Below are positions 55,439-64,000 of a stretch of DNA of 64,000 bases, piece after piece. The DNA lies in the NCBI GenBank assembly GCA_030679035.1, contig JAUXTH010000189.1, positions 186,001 through 250,000 of the forward strand, written 5' to 3'. The DNA comes from Methylobacter sp. GTDB lineage: Bacteria > Pseudomonadota > Gammaproteobacteria > Methylococcales > Methylomonadaceae. Under the pieces are notes generated by a model, which saw nothing but the letters and a program-made list of their open reading frames with translations, did no database searches and was not told the origin of the DNA. Positions within the stretch are counted from its first letter, which is position 1, and each line of letters opens with the position of its first letter. A program made the position numbers and the translations under genes.

Positions 55439-57562
55439 TTAAGTTTTGCGCTTAACGTCGACGATATTAGGCAATTGACTTATTTTATTAAGTACTTGGC
55501 TTAACTGATCGGTATTCTCAATTTGAATAGTCAAATTGAGCAGCGCTGAAAAATCGGGATGCGTATCCAGTGCCGCATTGGAAATATGGATTTTTGCCTG
55601 AGCCAAAATCTGGGTCACGTCACTGAGCAAATTATGGGAGTTAAAGGCATGGATGACAATAGGCACGGCATAGCTGGCCTTTTTTGCGCCCCAGTTAACC
55701 GCAATCAGCTGGGCCTGTTTTTCAGGATCTAGGTGCAAAATATTTTCGCAGTCTTGACGATGGATAGTAATGCCTTTCTTATGGGAAATATAACCAATAA
55801 TGTCGTTGCCCTGAATCGGCGAGCAGCAGTGGGCAAACGAGGTCAGGACATTATCAATGCCGGCTACGGAAATTTCTGATTTAGCCTCGGGCTTTTTGCG
55901 CTGAATGGATGTTGCCGGTGCTTCCAATTCAGGCACCTTAAAAAACGCCGCAAGCTGGCGGCTATTAATGTCGCTACGGCCTATGGCTTCAAACAGCCTG
56001 TCGGTATCCGACTGATGAAAATGTTTAGCCAGCTCCGCCAGATTGAGTATTTTTAACCCCAGTCGTTGGCTTTCCTTGTCCAGAATAGCCTTGCCTGCGG
56101 CTATGTTCTGGGCTTGTTGCTGGTTTTTAAGCCAGCTTTTGACTTTGCCGATTGCAGCCGATGTCTTTAAATAGCCCAGATTGGGATCGATCCAGTTGTG
56201 ATTGGGGCCGCCCTCTTTTGCAGTTAAAATTTTTACCTGCTCGCCGGATTTTAAGGTATAGGTCAGCGGCACAATGCGACCGTTGATTTTTGCCCCGCGG
56301 CAGCGGTGTCCTATTTCGGTATGGATCGCATAGGCAAAATCCAGCGGCGTAGAGCCTTTAACCAGGTCGATTAATTTGCCGGCCGGCGTTAAAACGTAGA
56401 CGCGATCATTAAATAATTCGCTGCGAAAGCTTTCGGACAGCGCTTCATCGCCGCCACCCTTTCGACTGCTGGTTTCGTCCAGCAATTTGCGCAGAGAGGC
56501 GATGTTTTTTTCGATGGCCGCGTCATGCTTGCCGCCTTCTTTGTAAGACCAGTGCGCGGCAACCCCCAGCTCGGCAAAGTCGTGCATTTGTTGGGTGCGG
56601 ATTTGCACCTCGATACGATTGCCGTCGGCATCGATAATGACGGTATGCAGGGACTGGTAACCGTTCTCTTTGGGATTGGCGATGTAATCGTCAAATTCCT
56701 TAGGGATAGTTTGCCAAAGGCTATGTACGATGCCTAAGGTGGCGTAACAGGAAGTCAGGTTGTCGACAATAACGCGCACCGCCAACAGATCATAAAGTTC
56801 GTCTATGTCCAGTTGCTTGCGAAGCATTTTTTTCCAGATGCTGTAAATATGCTTGGGGCGGCCGTAAATCTCGGCTGAAACCCCTTGTTCGGCAAGTTTT
56901 CCCTGTAACAGTGCAATAAAGTTATTGATACAGTTTTCCCGTTGCGCACGGTTATCGGTCAGCGACTTGGCTATGCGGAGATAGGATTGGGGCTCCAGAT
57001 AGCGGAAGGCCATGTCTTCCAGCTCCCATTTTAACTGATGAATACCCATCCTGTTGGCAATCGGCGCATAAATGTCCAGCGTTTCCTGAGCAATAAAACG
57101 TCTGAGTTCGTAAGATTCCCTGGGTAAAACCTTAAGTCGTTGGATCCGGTAAGCCAGCTTTATCAATACGGCGCGGACATCCTGAGTCATGGACAGCAGC
57201 ATTCGACGCAAGGTTTCTGTTTGACTCGGCTGGTCGGTCATTTCCAGGGAATAAACGGTTAACTTGTTCAGCCAATTAACATCGTCAACCAGCGTTGCAA
57301 CCGTTGCGCCAAACTGTTGTTTAATATTGGGCTTGGGATTTAGATTGGCCAATCGCGGATCGCTTAAGATCGCGGCGAGGATGGTGTCCAGGTCGACGTT
57401 AAAATCCATCAAAACGGCTGCTACCTCAACGCCCTTGGGCCGGAAGTAATGGGGATCTTCAGGAATTTGCGCAATAATCGCCAGCGCCCTATTTATCTGT
57501 TCGGTATCGGGGGCGGAAAATCCGTTAAACATCTGTTTATTCGGCGCGGTGTTTTTTTTCAT
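55439..57562 (-). CDS. relA: (p)ppGpp synthetase RelA
   Basis: A 707-residue RelA/SpoT homologue. The N-terminal HD domain lacks the His-Asp pair (AILSDPR stands where hydrolases have HD), so hydrolysis is not expected. The synthetase domain is intact (YGRPKHIYSIWKKM, and EFDDYIANPKENGYQSLHTV with the EFDD motif of RelA). TGS (FAYAIHTEIGHRC), helical and ACT domains follow. It makes (p)ppGpp on stalled ribosomes. ATG 57562 is used; the frame begins with a TTG one codon earlier. Confidence 0.92.
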   Translation of the reverse strand: MKKNTAPNKQMFNGFSAPDTEQINRALAIIAQIPEDPHYFRPKGVEVAAVLMDFNVDLDTILAAILSDPRLANLNPKPNIKQQFGATVATLVDDVNWLNKLTVYSLEMTDQPSQTETLRRMLLSMTQDVRAVLIKLAYRIQRLKVLPRESYELRRFIAQETLDIYAPIANRMGIHQLKWELEDMAFRYLEPQSYLRIAKSLTDNRAQRENCINNFIALLQGKLAEQGVSAEIYGRPKHIYSIWKKMLRKQLDIDELYDLLAVRVIVDNLTSCYATLGIVHSLWQTIPKEFDDYIANPKENGYQSLHTVIIDADGNRIEVQIRTQQMHDFAELGVAAHWSYKEGGKHDAAIEKNIASLRKLLDETSSRKGGGDEALSESFRSELFNDRVYVLTPAGKLIDLVKGSTPLDFAYAIHTEIGHRCRGAKINGRIVPLTYTLKSGEQVKILTAKEGGPNHNWIDPNLGYLKTSAAIGKVKSWLKNQQQAQNIAAGKAILDKESQRLGLKILNLAELAKHFHQSDTDRLFEAIGRSDINSRQLAAFFKVPELEAPATSIQRKKPEAKSEISVAGIDNVLTSFAHCCSPIQGNDIIGYISHKKGITIHRQDCENILHLDPEKQAQLIAVNWGAKKASYAVPIVIHAFNSHNLLSDVTQILAQAKIHISNAALDTHPDFSALLNLTIQIENTDQLSQVLNKISQLPNIVDVKRKT

Positions 57563-57731
57563 CAAACGATAGACAATAATTCGAAAATTTGATGGTTATA
57601 ATAGGCCAATGCCGATAAATGTAACAAGCATTCTTTGCCTACATGGATGTAGGTAAGGGGCGTGAGCACGACTGTATGGATGCAGGAGGTACGACCCCGC
57701 GGAAGGGGAGGTAGAGCAATTGCCGAGAGCG

Positions 57732-57805
57732 CCAAAAAAGGGGCTTTAGGCGACGCAGGAGCAGTTGCCGGTGAGTGGAGGCTTCGCCTAAAGCCCCTTT
57801 TTTGG
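57732..57805. repeat. Perfect 22-bp hairpin in 390-base gap
   Basis: Arms around 'aaaaaaggggctttaggcga' are perfectly complementary with a 30-base loop. The stretch 57640-57720 just before it (cctacatggatgtaggt; atgcaggaggta) resembles repeats at 48900-49020 and 51385-51425. The gap 57566-57951 lies between divergent genes and shows no coding frame that I can support. Confidence 0.75.
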
Positions 57806-57951
57806 TGTAAACTGTTGGAACGCATCTATATATAAATACGTATCCTAATTTATCGAAATGCGCGAGATAAATCTAGGATGCCCGCGGTTGTTAGCGCTAA
57901 TCCAACGGCTACAGCGGCAGGGTTATATTTTAATAATTTAAAGTTGAAAAA

Positions 57952-59271
57952 ATGAAAATCACTATATTCGGCAGCGGTTATGTAGGGCTAGTAACCGGCA
58001 CGTGTCTTGCGGAAGTCGGCAATGATGTTATCTGTGTTGATATCGATGAGGCAAAAATTGCCAAGCTGCAACAGGGCGTCATCCCGATCTATGAGCCGGG
58101 ACTCGAAGTCATGGTCAAGGAAAATCAATCGGAAGGACGACTGAGATTTACTACCGATATTAAGGAGGCCGTGGATCACGGCGTGTTTCAATTTATAGCT
58201 GTAGGTACGCCGCCGGATGACGACGGCTCAGCTGATTTGCAGTATGTATTGGCCGTTGCCAAGAGCATAGCCGAGAATATGGACGAGTACCGGGTGGTGG
58301 TTGATAAATCGACGGTGCCTGTGGGTACGGCAGATAAAGTTAAAGCGGTCATGCAGCAGGTTTTGGCCAGCCGCGGCAAAGATCTGGAGTTTGATGTGGT
58401 TTCAAATCCCGAGTTCCTGAAAGAGGGCGCGGCGCTGGATGATTTTATGAAACCGGATCGAATCGTTATCGGTACCGATAACCCCAGAACGGCGGAATTG
58501 CTCAAGGCCCTCTATGCGCCGTTTAACCGCAGTGTTGACCGGGTCATCACCATGGATATACGTTCGGCCGAATTAACCAAATATGCCGCAAATGCGATGC
58601 TGGCGACTAAAATCAGCTTTATGAATGAGTTGGCAAACCTGGCGGAGCATTTGGGTGCCGATATTGAACATGTAAGGCACGGCATAGGCTCTGATAGCCG
58701 TATCGGCTACAGCTTTATTTATCCCGGTTGCGGATATGGCGGCTCCTGTTTCCCTAAAGACATAAAAGCGTTGGAAAGAACGGCAAAGGAGCATGGCTAT
58801 CATGCCGAATTGCTGAATGCAGTAGAGAGTGTCAATAATCGACAAAAACACCGCTTGTTTGAAAAGATTAACAAACATTATCAAGGTAATTTAACCGGCA
58901 AGGTATTCGCCCTGTGGGGACTGGCGTTTAAGCCCAATACCGATGACCTGCGCGATGCGCCAAGCCGGGTTGTGCTGGAAGCCTTGATTGATGCCGGTGC
59001 AACTGTTCAGGCTTTTGACCCGGAAGCAGTGGAGGAAGCGCGGCGGCTTTATGGCGACAAGCCGGGCTTGAATTTTTGCAATTCGCCCAAGGACGCCGTA
59101 AAGCAGGCCGATGCGCTGGTGATTGTGACGGAATGGAAGCAGTTTCGCAGTCCTGATTTTGACGTGCTGAGCCAGCAGCTGCGGGATAAAGTGATTTTTG
59201 ACGGCCGTAATATGTATGAGCCGGACAGGGTTAAAAACAGCGGGTTGGCCTATTACGCGATAGGACGATAA
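57952..59271 (+). CDS. ugd: UDP-glucose 6-dehydrogenase
   Basis: A 439-residue enzyme oxidising UDP-glucose to UDP-glucuronate. The NAD motif [18 protein letters not shown] begins at residue 6, the catalytic Cys lies in [13 protein letters not shown] near 260, and [14 protein letters not shown] near 325 is the C-terminal domain signature. UDP-glucuronate feeds capsule or exopolysaccharide synthesis. No polysaccharide operon is adjacent. Confidence 0.95.
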   Translation: MKITIFGSGYVGLVTGTCLAEVGNDVICVDIDEAKIAKLQQGVIPIYEPGLEVMVKENQSEGRLRFTTDIKEAVDHGVFQFIAVGTPPDDDGSADLQYVLAVAKSIAENMDEYRVVVDKSTVPVGTADKVKAVMQQVLASRGKDLEFDVVSNPEFLKEGAALDDFMKPDRIVIGTDNPRTAELLKALYAPFNRSVDRVITMDIRSAELTKYAANAMLATKISFMNELANLAEHLGADIEHVRHGIGSDSRIGYSFIYPGCGYGGSCFPKDIKALERTAKEHGYHAELLNAVESVNNRQKHRLFEKINKHYQGNLTGKVFALWGLAFKPNTDDLRDAPSRVVLEALIDAGATVQAFDPEAVEEARRLYGDKPGLNFCNSPKDAVKQADALVIVTEWKQFRSPDFDVLSQQLRDKVIFDGRNMYEPDRVKNSGLAYYAIGR

Positions 59272-59400
59272 AAAGAATTGTATTTACATGGCAAACGGCT
59301 AAACTTAGGGGCGAATGGTTAATAATATTACTTGGTTGGCTATCTATAAAGACTATTCATAAATCATAAATCTATAATTATTTACAATAGGAAAATAAAG

Positions 59401-59709
59401 ATGAAAAGATTATTAGTCGTGTTAGTTGCCGCTTTTTGCTCATTTAATGTCATGGCTTCACCGGTAAATATCAATACCGCTGATGCAAAAACCATAGGCG
59501 AAGCCTTGTCGGGTATAGGCCTGAAAAAAGCCCAGGCCATTGTTAAGTACCGGGAAGAAAAAGGCGCTTTCAAGGCAGTCGAAGAGTTGGTTAATGTCGA
59601 TGGAATCGGCGAGAAAACCGTTGCAAAAATCAAAAATGATGTCTTGTTAAGCGATGCCGTAGTCGCGGATCAAAAGATAGATAAAAAGACAGAAGAAAAA
59701 GCCAAGTAG
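59401..59709 (+). CDS. Exported ComEA-like helix-hairpin-helix protein
   Basis: A 102-residue protein with a signal peptide (LLVVLVAAFCSFNVMAS) and a double helix-hairpin-helix domain (VNINTADAKTIGEALSGIG, then LVNVDGIGEKTVAKI). Such proteins bind DNA in the periplasm during natural transformation; short forms like this one are widespread in gammaproteobacteria. A terminator follows. Confidence 0.88.
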   Translation: MKRLLVVLVAAFCSFNVMASPVNINTADAKTIGEALSGIGLKKAQAIVKYREEKGAFKAVEELVNVDGIGEKTVAKIKNDVLLSDAVVADQKIDKKTEEKAK

Positions 59710-59731
59710 ATTATTAGTAGGCATTTTAAGA

Positions 59732-59764
59732 GACCGGCAGTCCCTCTGGGGCTGCTGGTTTTTT
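59732..59764 (+). terminator. Rho-independent terminator after the ComEA-like gene
   Basis: A GC-rich stem (accggcagtccc / gggctgctggt, one mismatch) with a tctg loop and six T bases, 22 bases after the stop. Confidence 0.85.
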
Positions 59765-59814
59765 GTTGTGTGGGTGTCTCACCTTGCTTAAATGTAATGC
59801 TGTTTTGGGCTGAT

Positions 59815-60273
59815 TCATTCCAGCGAGAGGATAAATTCCCATTGGTCTTTGCTTACCGGCATGATGGATAACCGGTTGCCGCGTCTTACCAGCGCGAGAT
59901 CCCCCAGTTCTTGCTGGAGTTTCAATTCTTTAAGTGTGATGGTACGTGACAGGGTTTTGACGTATTTAACGTCTACCATGAACCAGCGAGGATGTTCATG
60001 ATCGCTTTTGGGGTCGAAATGCTTGTCATCCGGATCGAAAGCCAAAAAATCGGGATAGCCTTCTTTAACGATTTCCATAATGCCGACTATGCCAGGCACA
60101 TCGCAGTTGGAATGATAGAAAAAAACCTGATCGCCCAGTTTCATGTCGTCCCGCATCATGTTCCTGGCCTGATAATTACGCACACCGTCCCAATGTTCGG
60201 TCTGGTTGGGCTTGTTGTACAGATCGTTAATCCCGAAGGTGTCGGGTTCGGATTTCATCAGCCAGTAGTTCAT
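59815..60273 (-). CDS. EVE domain protein (PUA-like fold)
   Basis: A 152-residue EVE-domain protein: YWLMKSEPDTFGINDL at the N terminus, HWDGVRNYQARNMMRDDMK, and the FYHSNCD segment. EVE domains share the fold of PUA and YTH modules and bind modified bases in RNA or DNA. It lies downstream of 6S RNA on the same strand, a place where E. coli has a folate gene (ygfA). Confidence 0.9.
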   Translation of the reverse strand: MNYWLMKSEPDTFGINDLYNKPNQTEHWDGVRNYQARNMMRDDMKLGDQVFFYHSNCDVPGIVGIMEIVKEGYPDFLAFDPDDKHFDPKSDHEHPRWFMVDVKYVKTLSRTITLKELKLQQELGDLALVRRGNRLSIMPVSKDQWEFILSLE

Positions 60274-60303
60274 GGGGATTCTGTTTTAGTGGGGGTATTG
60301 TGG

Positions 60304-60486
60304 TGCATCTCCCGCCTGCGCCGTAATGTGCTTTCGTCCTTGAACCGGAGGTTCAAGTGGGGACGTGGCCGGTAAATCAGGCTTCCCGTATGAAACGGGC
60401 ATGCGCACCAGTACTGGTATCCGTCCCCGGGGTAAAAACAGGTTCAGGAAACACCCAGCACACTCTCGAACGCCGCAGGAAATGCA
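60304..60486 (-). ncRNA. ssrS: 6S RNA
   Basis: About 183 bases downstream of zapA on the same strand, the position of ssrS in gammaproteobacteria. On the minus strand GGTGCGCATGCCCG and ACGGGAAGCCTGA match the E. coli 6S stretch GGTGAGCATGCTCG...GAGAAGCCT; CACTTGAACCTCCGGTTCAAGG matches its distinctive stem. The ends pair (TGCATTTCCTGC with GCGGGAGATGCA), setting the boundaries. 6S RNA binds sigma-70 RNA polymerase in stationary phase. Confidence 0.88.
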
Positions 60487-60505
60487 GGACAGTATTCTAG
60501 CGTGT

Positions 60506-60805
60506 TTAATGATTTTCTAAAACGTTTTCTATTTTGTGAGTCATTTTTGTCAGAGACTCATTCAGGGTTTGGGTGAGTGCAGCATTTTGACTTTTCATTA
60601 ATTGCAGCTCATGAGCCAAGTTGAGCGCCGCCATGACCGCAATCTTTTCAGCGCCTGCCACTTTGCCGGAATCTCTCATTTGCCGCATTTGAGCATCAAG
60701 CTGTCTCGCCGACTGGATCAGGTCGTTTTGCTCGTCAGGAGCGCAGGCAATTTTATATTCCTTGCCCAGAATGGTCAGGGATACCGGTTGAGGTTTTTTG
60801 TTCAT
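60506..60805 (-). CDS. zapA: Cell division protein ZapA
   Basis: A 99-residue ZapA that bundles FtsZ filaments at the division site. The N-terminal head (VSLTILGKEYKIACAPDEQ) and the C-terminal coiled coil (KIAVMAALNLAHELQLMKSQ) are typical. Its ATG overlaps the stop of the preceding coiled-coil gene. The 6S RNA follows 20 bases downstream on the same strand. Confidence 0.93.
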   Translation of the reverse strand: MNKKPQPVSLTILGKEYKIACAPDEQNDLIQSARQLDAQMRQMRDSGKVAGAEKIAVMAALNLAHELQLMKSQNAALTQTLNESLTKMTHKIENVLENH

Positions 60806-61023
60806 GATCCGTTTTCCATTGCTTTTAGGCGAGTAATCATCGCTTCAACACGGGTTCTGGCCAGCGTGGTTTTTTCCAGCAGCTTGGCTTTTTCCCGAAC
60901 TAATGAATCCTGCTTGGTTTTTAGCGAGTTGTTTTCATTTTTTACGTTGGCGTATTGCTCGATAAGCTGATCCAGCTTATCTTCGAGTTCTTTTAATTCT
61001 AAAGAATGATTTGATTGTGTCAT
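60802..61023 (-). CDS. Small coiled-coil protein, TIGR02449 family
   Basis: A 73-residue coiled-coil protein (LKELEDKLDQLIEQYANVKN, then LLEKTTLARTRVEAMITRL) of the TIGR02449 family, usually found before zapA. ATG 61023 is used since the longer open frame upstream lacks family similarity. It overlaps zapA by ATGA. Resemblance to ZapB is general only; a division-related role is inferred from position. Confidence 0.82.
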   Translation of the reverse strand: MTQSNHSLELKELEDKLDQLIEQYANVKNENNSLKTKQDSLVREKAKLLEKTTLARTRVEAMITRLKAMENGS

Positions 61024-61173
61024 GGTAATAACTAGGTTGTTGCATGGAGGATGCGCAAAATATTGCGTATCCTCAGGGCGATTCAAGATTAACAAATATT
61101 ATCCAAGTTTATGATCAATGGTAGCATAAGCGATATTTTTAGTCCGCGATAGTGAAATTATTATGTGGAATTT

Positions 61174-61707
61174 ATGACCTACCAAGTAATTAATGAAATA
61201 GTTGTACAAGGCGATGCTGAACTTTCGGCGGCGCAAGCCCACGGCATGGCGACGGGCATGTTATGCGCCAATGAACAGGCTCAGAGTGCCGAGTGGTTAA
61301 CCGAGTTGTTTTTGCATGCAGCGCCGGTAGCAGATGAAGACAGGATAACGTTGGTGCATTTGTTCGAGGATACGCAAGATTTATTGGCGAGCGATGACTT
61401 CGAATTTGACTTGCTTTTGCCGGGCGATGAGGCCTTGTTGAGCGAGCAGGTCGAGGCGTTAACTCACTGGTGTCGGGGTTTTTTGTTGGGTGTGGGATTT
61501 ACCCATGCGGCTTCCGACTTGTCCAGGGAGGCGACAGAAATATTAAAAGACATTGCCGAATTCACCAAGCTGGATACGGAGGCTGAAGGCGAGGATGATG
61601 AGAGCGATTTTATGGAAATTACCGAATACATGAGATCGGCGGTTTTGTTGCTGCGGAGCGAATTGAATGACGGAGGTGAAAGGTTCAAGGCGAAAGGTTC
61701 AAGGTAA
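61174..61707 (+). CDS. ygfB: UPF0149 family protein (YgfB-like)
   Basis: A 177-residue helical protein of the YgfB/UPF0149 family (AAQAHGMATGMLCANEQ, HWCRGFLLGVGF). It precedes pepP and ubiH as in E. coli. ATG 61174 is used; a GTG nine bases upstream is the alternative. The last residues (GGERFKAKGSR) come from a palindromic repeat that begins at the 3' end, so the native C terminus may have been changed. Confidence 0.88.
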   Translation: MTYQVINEIVVQGDAELSAAQAHGMATGMLCANEQAQSAEWLTELFLHAAPVADEDRITLVHLFEDTQDLLASDDFEFDLLLPGDEALLSEQVEALTHWCRGFLLGVGFTHAASDLSREATEILKDIAEFTKLDTEAEGEDDESDFMEITEYMRSAVLLLRSELNDGGERFKAKGSR

Positions 61708-61742
61708 AACTTCTTTCAACTGTAGCCTTTTACCTTGAACCT
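61695..61742. repeat. 15-bp inverted repeat at the ygfB 3' end
   Basis: Arms aggttcaaggtaaaa and ttttaccttgaacct are separated by 18 bases, with further copies of 'aggttcaagg' just before and 'agaccttttacc' after. It overlaps the last four codons of ygfB and may serve as a transcript end. Confidence 0.7.
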
Positions 61743-61765
61743 TAGACCTTTTACCTGATTTTAAA

Positions 61766-63076
61766 ATGAAACAAAGTGAATTTAAAAAACGCCGCAAGCA
61801 ATTAATGCAACACATCGGCATCGGCAATATTGCGCTGATAGGCAGTGCAGCAATCCGTACTCGCAACCGGGATGTGAACTATCCGTTCCGGCAGGACAGC
61901 GATTTTTATTATCTGACCGGCTTTAATGAGCCGGATTCCTTGGCCGTTTTTATCCCCGGACGCAAACAAGGCGAATACATTTTATTTTGCCGAGAATTCG
62001 ACGAAAAAAAGGCTTTATGGGAAGGCGCGCACGCAGGTTTAGAAGGTGCGACCACGCATTATAAGGCCGATGATTCTTTCCCGATTGACGACCTGGATGA
62101 TATTTTGCCGGGCATGCTGGAAGACAAGGGCAAGGTTTATTATCCGATAGGGCGGGATTCCGATCTTGACCACAATTTATTGGTCTGGATCAATCATATC
62201 CGTAGCCAGTCTAGAAGCGGTGTCACTGCGCCGGGCGAGCTGGTTTCGCTGGAACATGTTCTGCATGAAATGCGCCTGTTCAAGAGCGCTGAAGAGCTTA
62301 AATTGATGCGCCGCGCCGCAGATGTTTCCGCCAAGGCTCATGTTAAAGCTATGCAGAAGTGCAAGCCCGGCCTGTATGAGTACCAGATAGAAGCGGAAAT
62401 TATTTATAACTTTATCCAGGACGGCTTGCGCGCGGTTGCTTATCCGTCGATAGTGGCAGGCGGAAAAAATGCCTGCGTACTGCACTACACAGAAAATGCC
62501 GATAAATTAAAAAGCGGCGATTTACTGCTGATTGATGCCGGTGCGGAATGCGACCATTACGCCGCCGACATTACCCGCACCTTCCCCGTTTCGGGGCGCT
62601 TTAGTGAGCCGCAAAAACAGCTTTATCAGCTGGTTCTGGACGCCCAAACGGCGGCCCTCGCACAGATCAAGCCGGGGCTGCCTTGGCATCTGGCGCATGA
62701 TGCGTCGGTTGAGGTGCTCACCAAAGGCCTGGTATCGCTGGGGCTGCTCAAAGGCAAGGTGACTAAGCTGATCAAGGATGAAAAATACAAACAGTTTTAC
62801 ATGCACCGGATCGGTCACTGGCTAGGCATGGATGTACATGATGTCGGCGACTATAAACTGGATAAAGAATGGCGTTTGCTGGAACCCGGCATGGTGCTGA
62901 CCGTAGAGCCGGGCTTGTATATCCCGGCGGATTGCCTGACCGTTGACGAGCAATGGCGCGGCATAGGCATCCGCATTGAAGACGATGTGCTGGTAACCGC
63001 TCTGGGGCATGAAATTTTGACCGGCGGCGTGCCCAAAACCATAGCAGAAATTGAAAACTTAATGCAGGCGACCTGA
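61766..63076 (+). CDS. pepP: Xaa-Pro aminopeptidase P
   Basis: A 436-residue metallopeptidase that removes N-terminal residues before proline. The metal ligands are visible: IDAGAECDHYAADITRTF (two Asp, near residues 253-264), the His in HRIGHWLGMDVHD (near 351), Glu in LTVEPGLYIP and in IRIEDD. Length matches E. coli PepP (441). Its stop overlaps the ubiH start. Confidence 0.96.
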   Translation: MKQSEFKKRRKQLMQHIGIGNIALIGSAAIRTRNRDVNYPFRQDSDFYYLTGFNEPDSLAVFIPGRKQGEYILFCREFDEKKALWEGAHAGLEGATTHYKADDSFPIDDLDDILPGMLEDKGKVYYPIGRDSDLDHNLLVWINHIRSQSRSGVTAPGELVSLEHVLHEMRLFKSAEELKLMRRAADVSAKAHVKAMQKCKPGLYEYQIEAEIIYNFIQDGLRAVAYPSIVAGGKNACVLHYTENADKLKSGDLLLIDAGAECDHYAADITRTFPVSGRFSEPQKQLYQLVLDAQTAALAQIKPGLPWHLAHDASVEVLTKGLVSLGLLKGKVTKLIKDEKYKQFYMHRIGHWLGMDVHDVGDYKLDKEWRLLEPGMVLTVEPGLYIPADCLTVDEQWRGIGIRIEDDVLVTALGHEILTGGVPKTIAEIENLMQAT

Positions 63077-64000
63077 TGCAACATGAATACGACTTAGTGA
63101 TTGCCGGAGGCGGCTTGGCAGGTAACTGTCTGGCGCTGGCGTTAAAAGAAACCGGATTGAAGATTGCGATAATTGAGGCCAGCACCCGCGAGCAATTACA
63201 TGATTCTCCTGCCGGTGACCGGGCCTTGGCTTTAGCCGCCGGTACCGTAAAAATGCTCGAGGCATTGGGGATCTGGCAGGGAATTAATCAAGTCGCTACA
63301 GCCATCAAAAAAATCCATATTTCCGATCAAGGCCATTTCGGCAAGGTCAGGCTTTCAGCGCAAAAGGAAAATGTGGACGCGCTGGGCTATGTCATTACCG
63401 CAAGGGACATTGAGGCACATGTCGCCAAGCTGGTAGCTGAAACGAATATAGAACTGATCTGCCCTGCCCGACTGGTCGGTTTGATGGCCGGTCATGATGC
63501 CGTCAATGTCAGCCTGAAACGCGACGATGAACCGTTAAATATATCGGCCAAATTGCTGATCGGTGCGGACGGCGGCAACTCCTCGGTGCGCAAGCTGTTG
63601 GAAATACCTCAGCACATCACCGAGTACGGACAGACCGCGCTGGTCACCACGGTTAAATCATCCCTGCCCCATAACAATACCGCATTTGAGCGTTTTACCG
63701 CTTCCGGGCCGTTGGCCTTGTTGCCGGTTGATACCGATCATTGCGCCGTGGTCTGGACGCGCAGCAGTGAAGATGCCGATGCGCTGATGTCCGGCAGCGA
63801 AGCGGACTTTTTGGCCGAGCTTCAGCAGTGTTTCGGTTATAAGCTGGGCGAGCTTAATTTGGCAGCACCTCGGCGGGTGTTTCCCTTGTCGCTGATACGC
63901 GCCGAAAAAATGATCGCCGATCGAACCGTGATTATCGGCAACGCGGTGCATCAGTTGCATCCGGTTGCGGGACAAGGATTTAACTTAGGCCTGCGCGATG
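63076..64000 (+). CDS. ubiH: 2-octaprenyl-6-methoxyphenol hydroxylase UbiH (3' end outside window)
   Basis: The first 308 residues of a FAD monooxygenase of ubiquinone synthesis. The FAD motif VIAGGGLAGNCLALAL starts at residue 8, GADGGNSSVRK lies near 163, and the frame reaches GNAVHQLHPVAGQGFNLGLRD at the window edge. The start overlaps the pepP stop (TGATG). The pepP-ubiH order supports UbiH over its paralogues UbiF and UbiI. Confidence 0.93.
   Translation, partial: MQHEYDLVIAGGGLAGNCLALALKETGLKIAIIEASTREQLHDSPAGDRALALAAGTVKMLEALGIWQGINQVATAIKKIHISDQGHFGKVRLSAQKENVDALGYVITARDIEAHVAKLVAETNIELICPARLVGLMAGHDAVNVSLKRDDEPLNISAKLLIGADGGNSSVRKLLEIPQHITEYGQTALVTTVKSSLPHNNTAFERFTASGPLALLPVDTDHCAVVWTRSSEDADALMSGSEADFLAELQQCFGYKLGELNLAAPRRVFPLSLIRAEKMIADRTVIIGNAVHQLHPVAGQGFNLGLRD

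Overview
The window looks like a chromosomal segment of a gammaproteobacterium, most probably a methanotroph-type member of Methylococcales. That placement is an inference. It rests on gammaproteobacterial gene orders (mnmG-rsmG-parA-parB-atpIBEFHAGDC-glmU-glmS; 6S RNA-zapA-ygfB-pepP-ubiH), protein similarity recognised by eye, and two reductases built like the methane monooxygenase reductase. No 16S rRNA, tRNA or methane monooxygenase gene lies in the window.

Layout. 1-4.5 kb: two paralogous pairs of a group 1 truncated haemoglobin and a 2Fe-2S/FAD/NAD reductase point toward each other around a MOSC-domain gene, with a divergent SufR-like four-cysteine regulator next to the second pair. 4.6-14.5 kb: glycosyltransferase, Rsd/AlgQ, UPF0182 membrane protein, a Na+/Ca2+ exchanger-type protein convergent with a Ca2+-type P-ATPase, an antitoxin remnant, a class 3 lipase and a small DUF7230-like gene. 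14.6-30.1 kb: housekeeping block with mnmG, rsmG, parA, a shortened parB paralogue, parB, the complete F1Fo ATP synthase operon, glmU, glmS and a DUF2058 gene. 30.3-45.9 kb: a complete gas vesicle cluster on the minus strand. It holds gvpA, gvpC, gvpN, three gvpF/L genes, gvpG, gvpK, two more GvpA/J-family genes, an Hsp20, a CDC48-type AAA ATPase, a tandem ArsA/Get3-type ATPase, and a regulatory set of NtrC-type regulator, sensor kinase and receiver. A sigma-54-type promoter precedes gvpA. 46.4-64 kb: diguanylate cyclase, DsbA, cytochrome c4, EngB, metallo-hydrolase, HDOD protein, PolA, RelA, UDP-glucose dehydrogenase, ComEA-like protein, EVE protein, 6S RNA, ZapA, a TIGR02449 protein, YgfB, PepP and the start of UbiH.

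The gas vesicle cluster matches, gene for gene as I recall it, the two-part layout described for Serratia sp. ATCC 39006 (gvpA1-C-N-V-F1-G-W-A2-K-X-A3-Y followed by gvrA-gvpH-gvpZ-gvpF2-gvpF3-gvrB-gvrC). It is bracketed by the intact DUF2058 gene on one side and a decayed copy of that gene's 3' end on the other, which suggests an inserted island. gvpC is split by a run of ten A bases, and an 84-codon reading frame continues beyond it in the -1 frame.

The window is rich in small dispersed palindromic elements. One family is inserted in frame in four protein-coding genes: gvpF3, the CDC48-type ATPase, the Get3-like ATPase and polA. Another family, with 19-bp inverted ends, occurs three times between genes.
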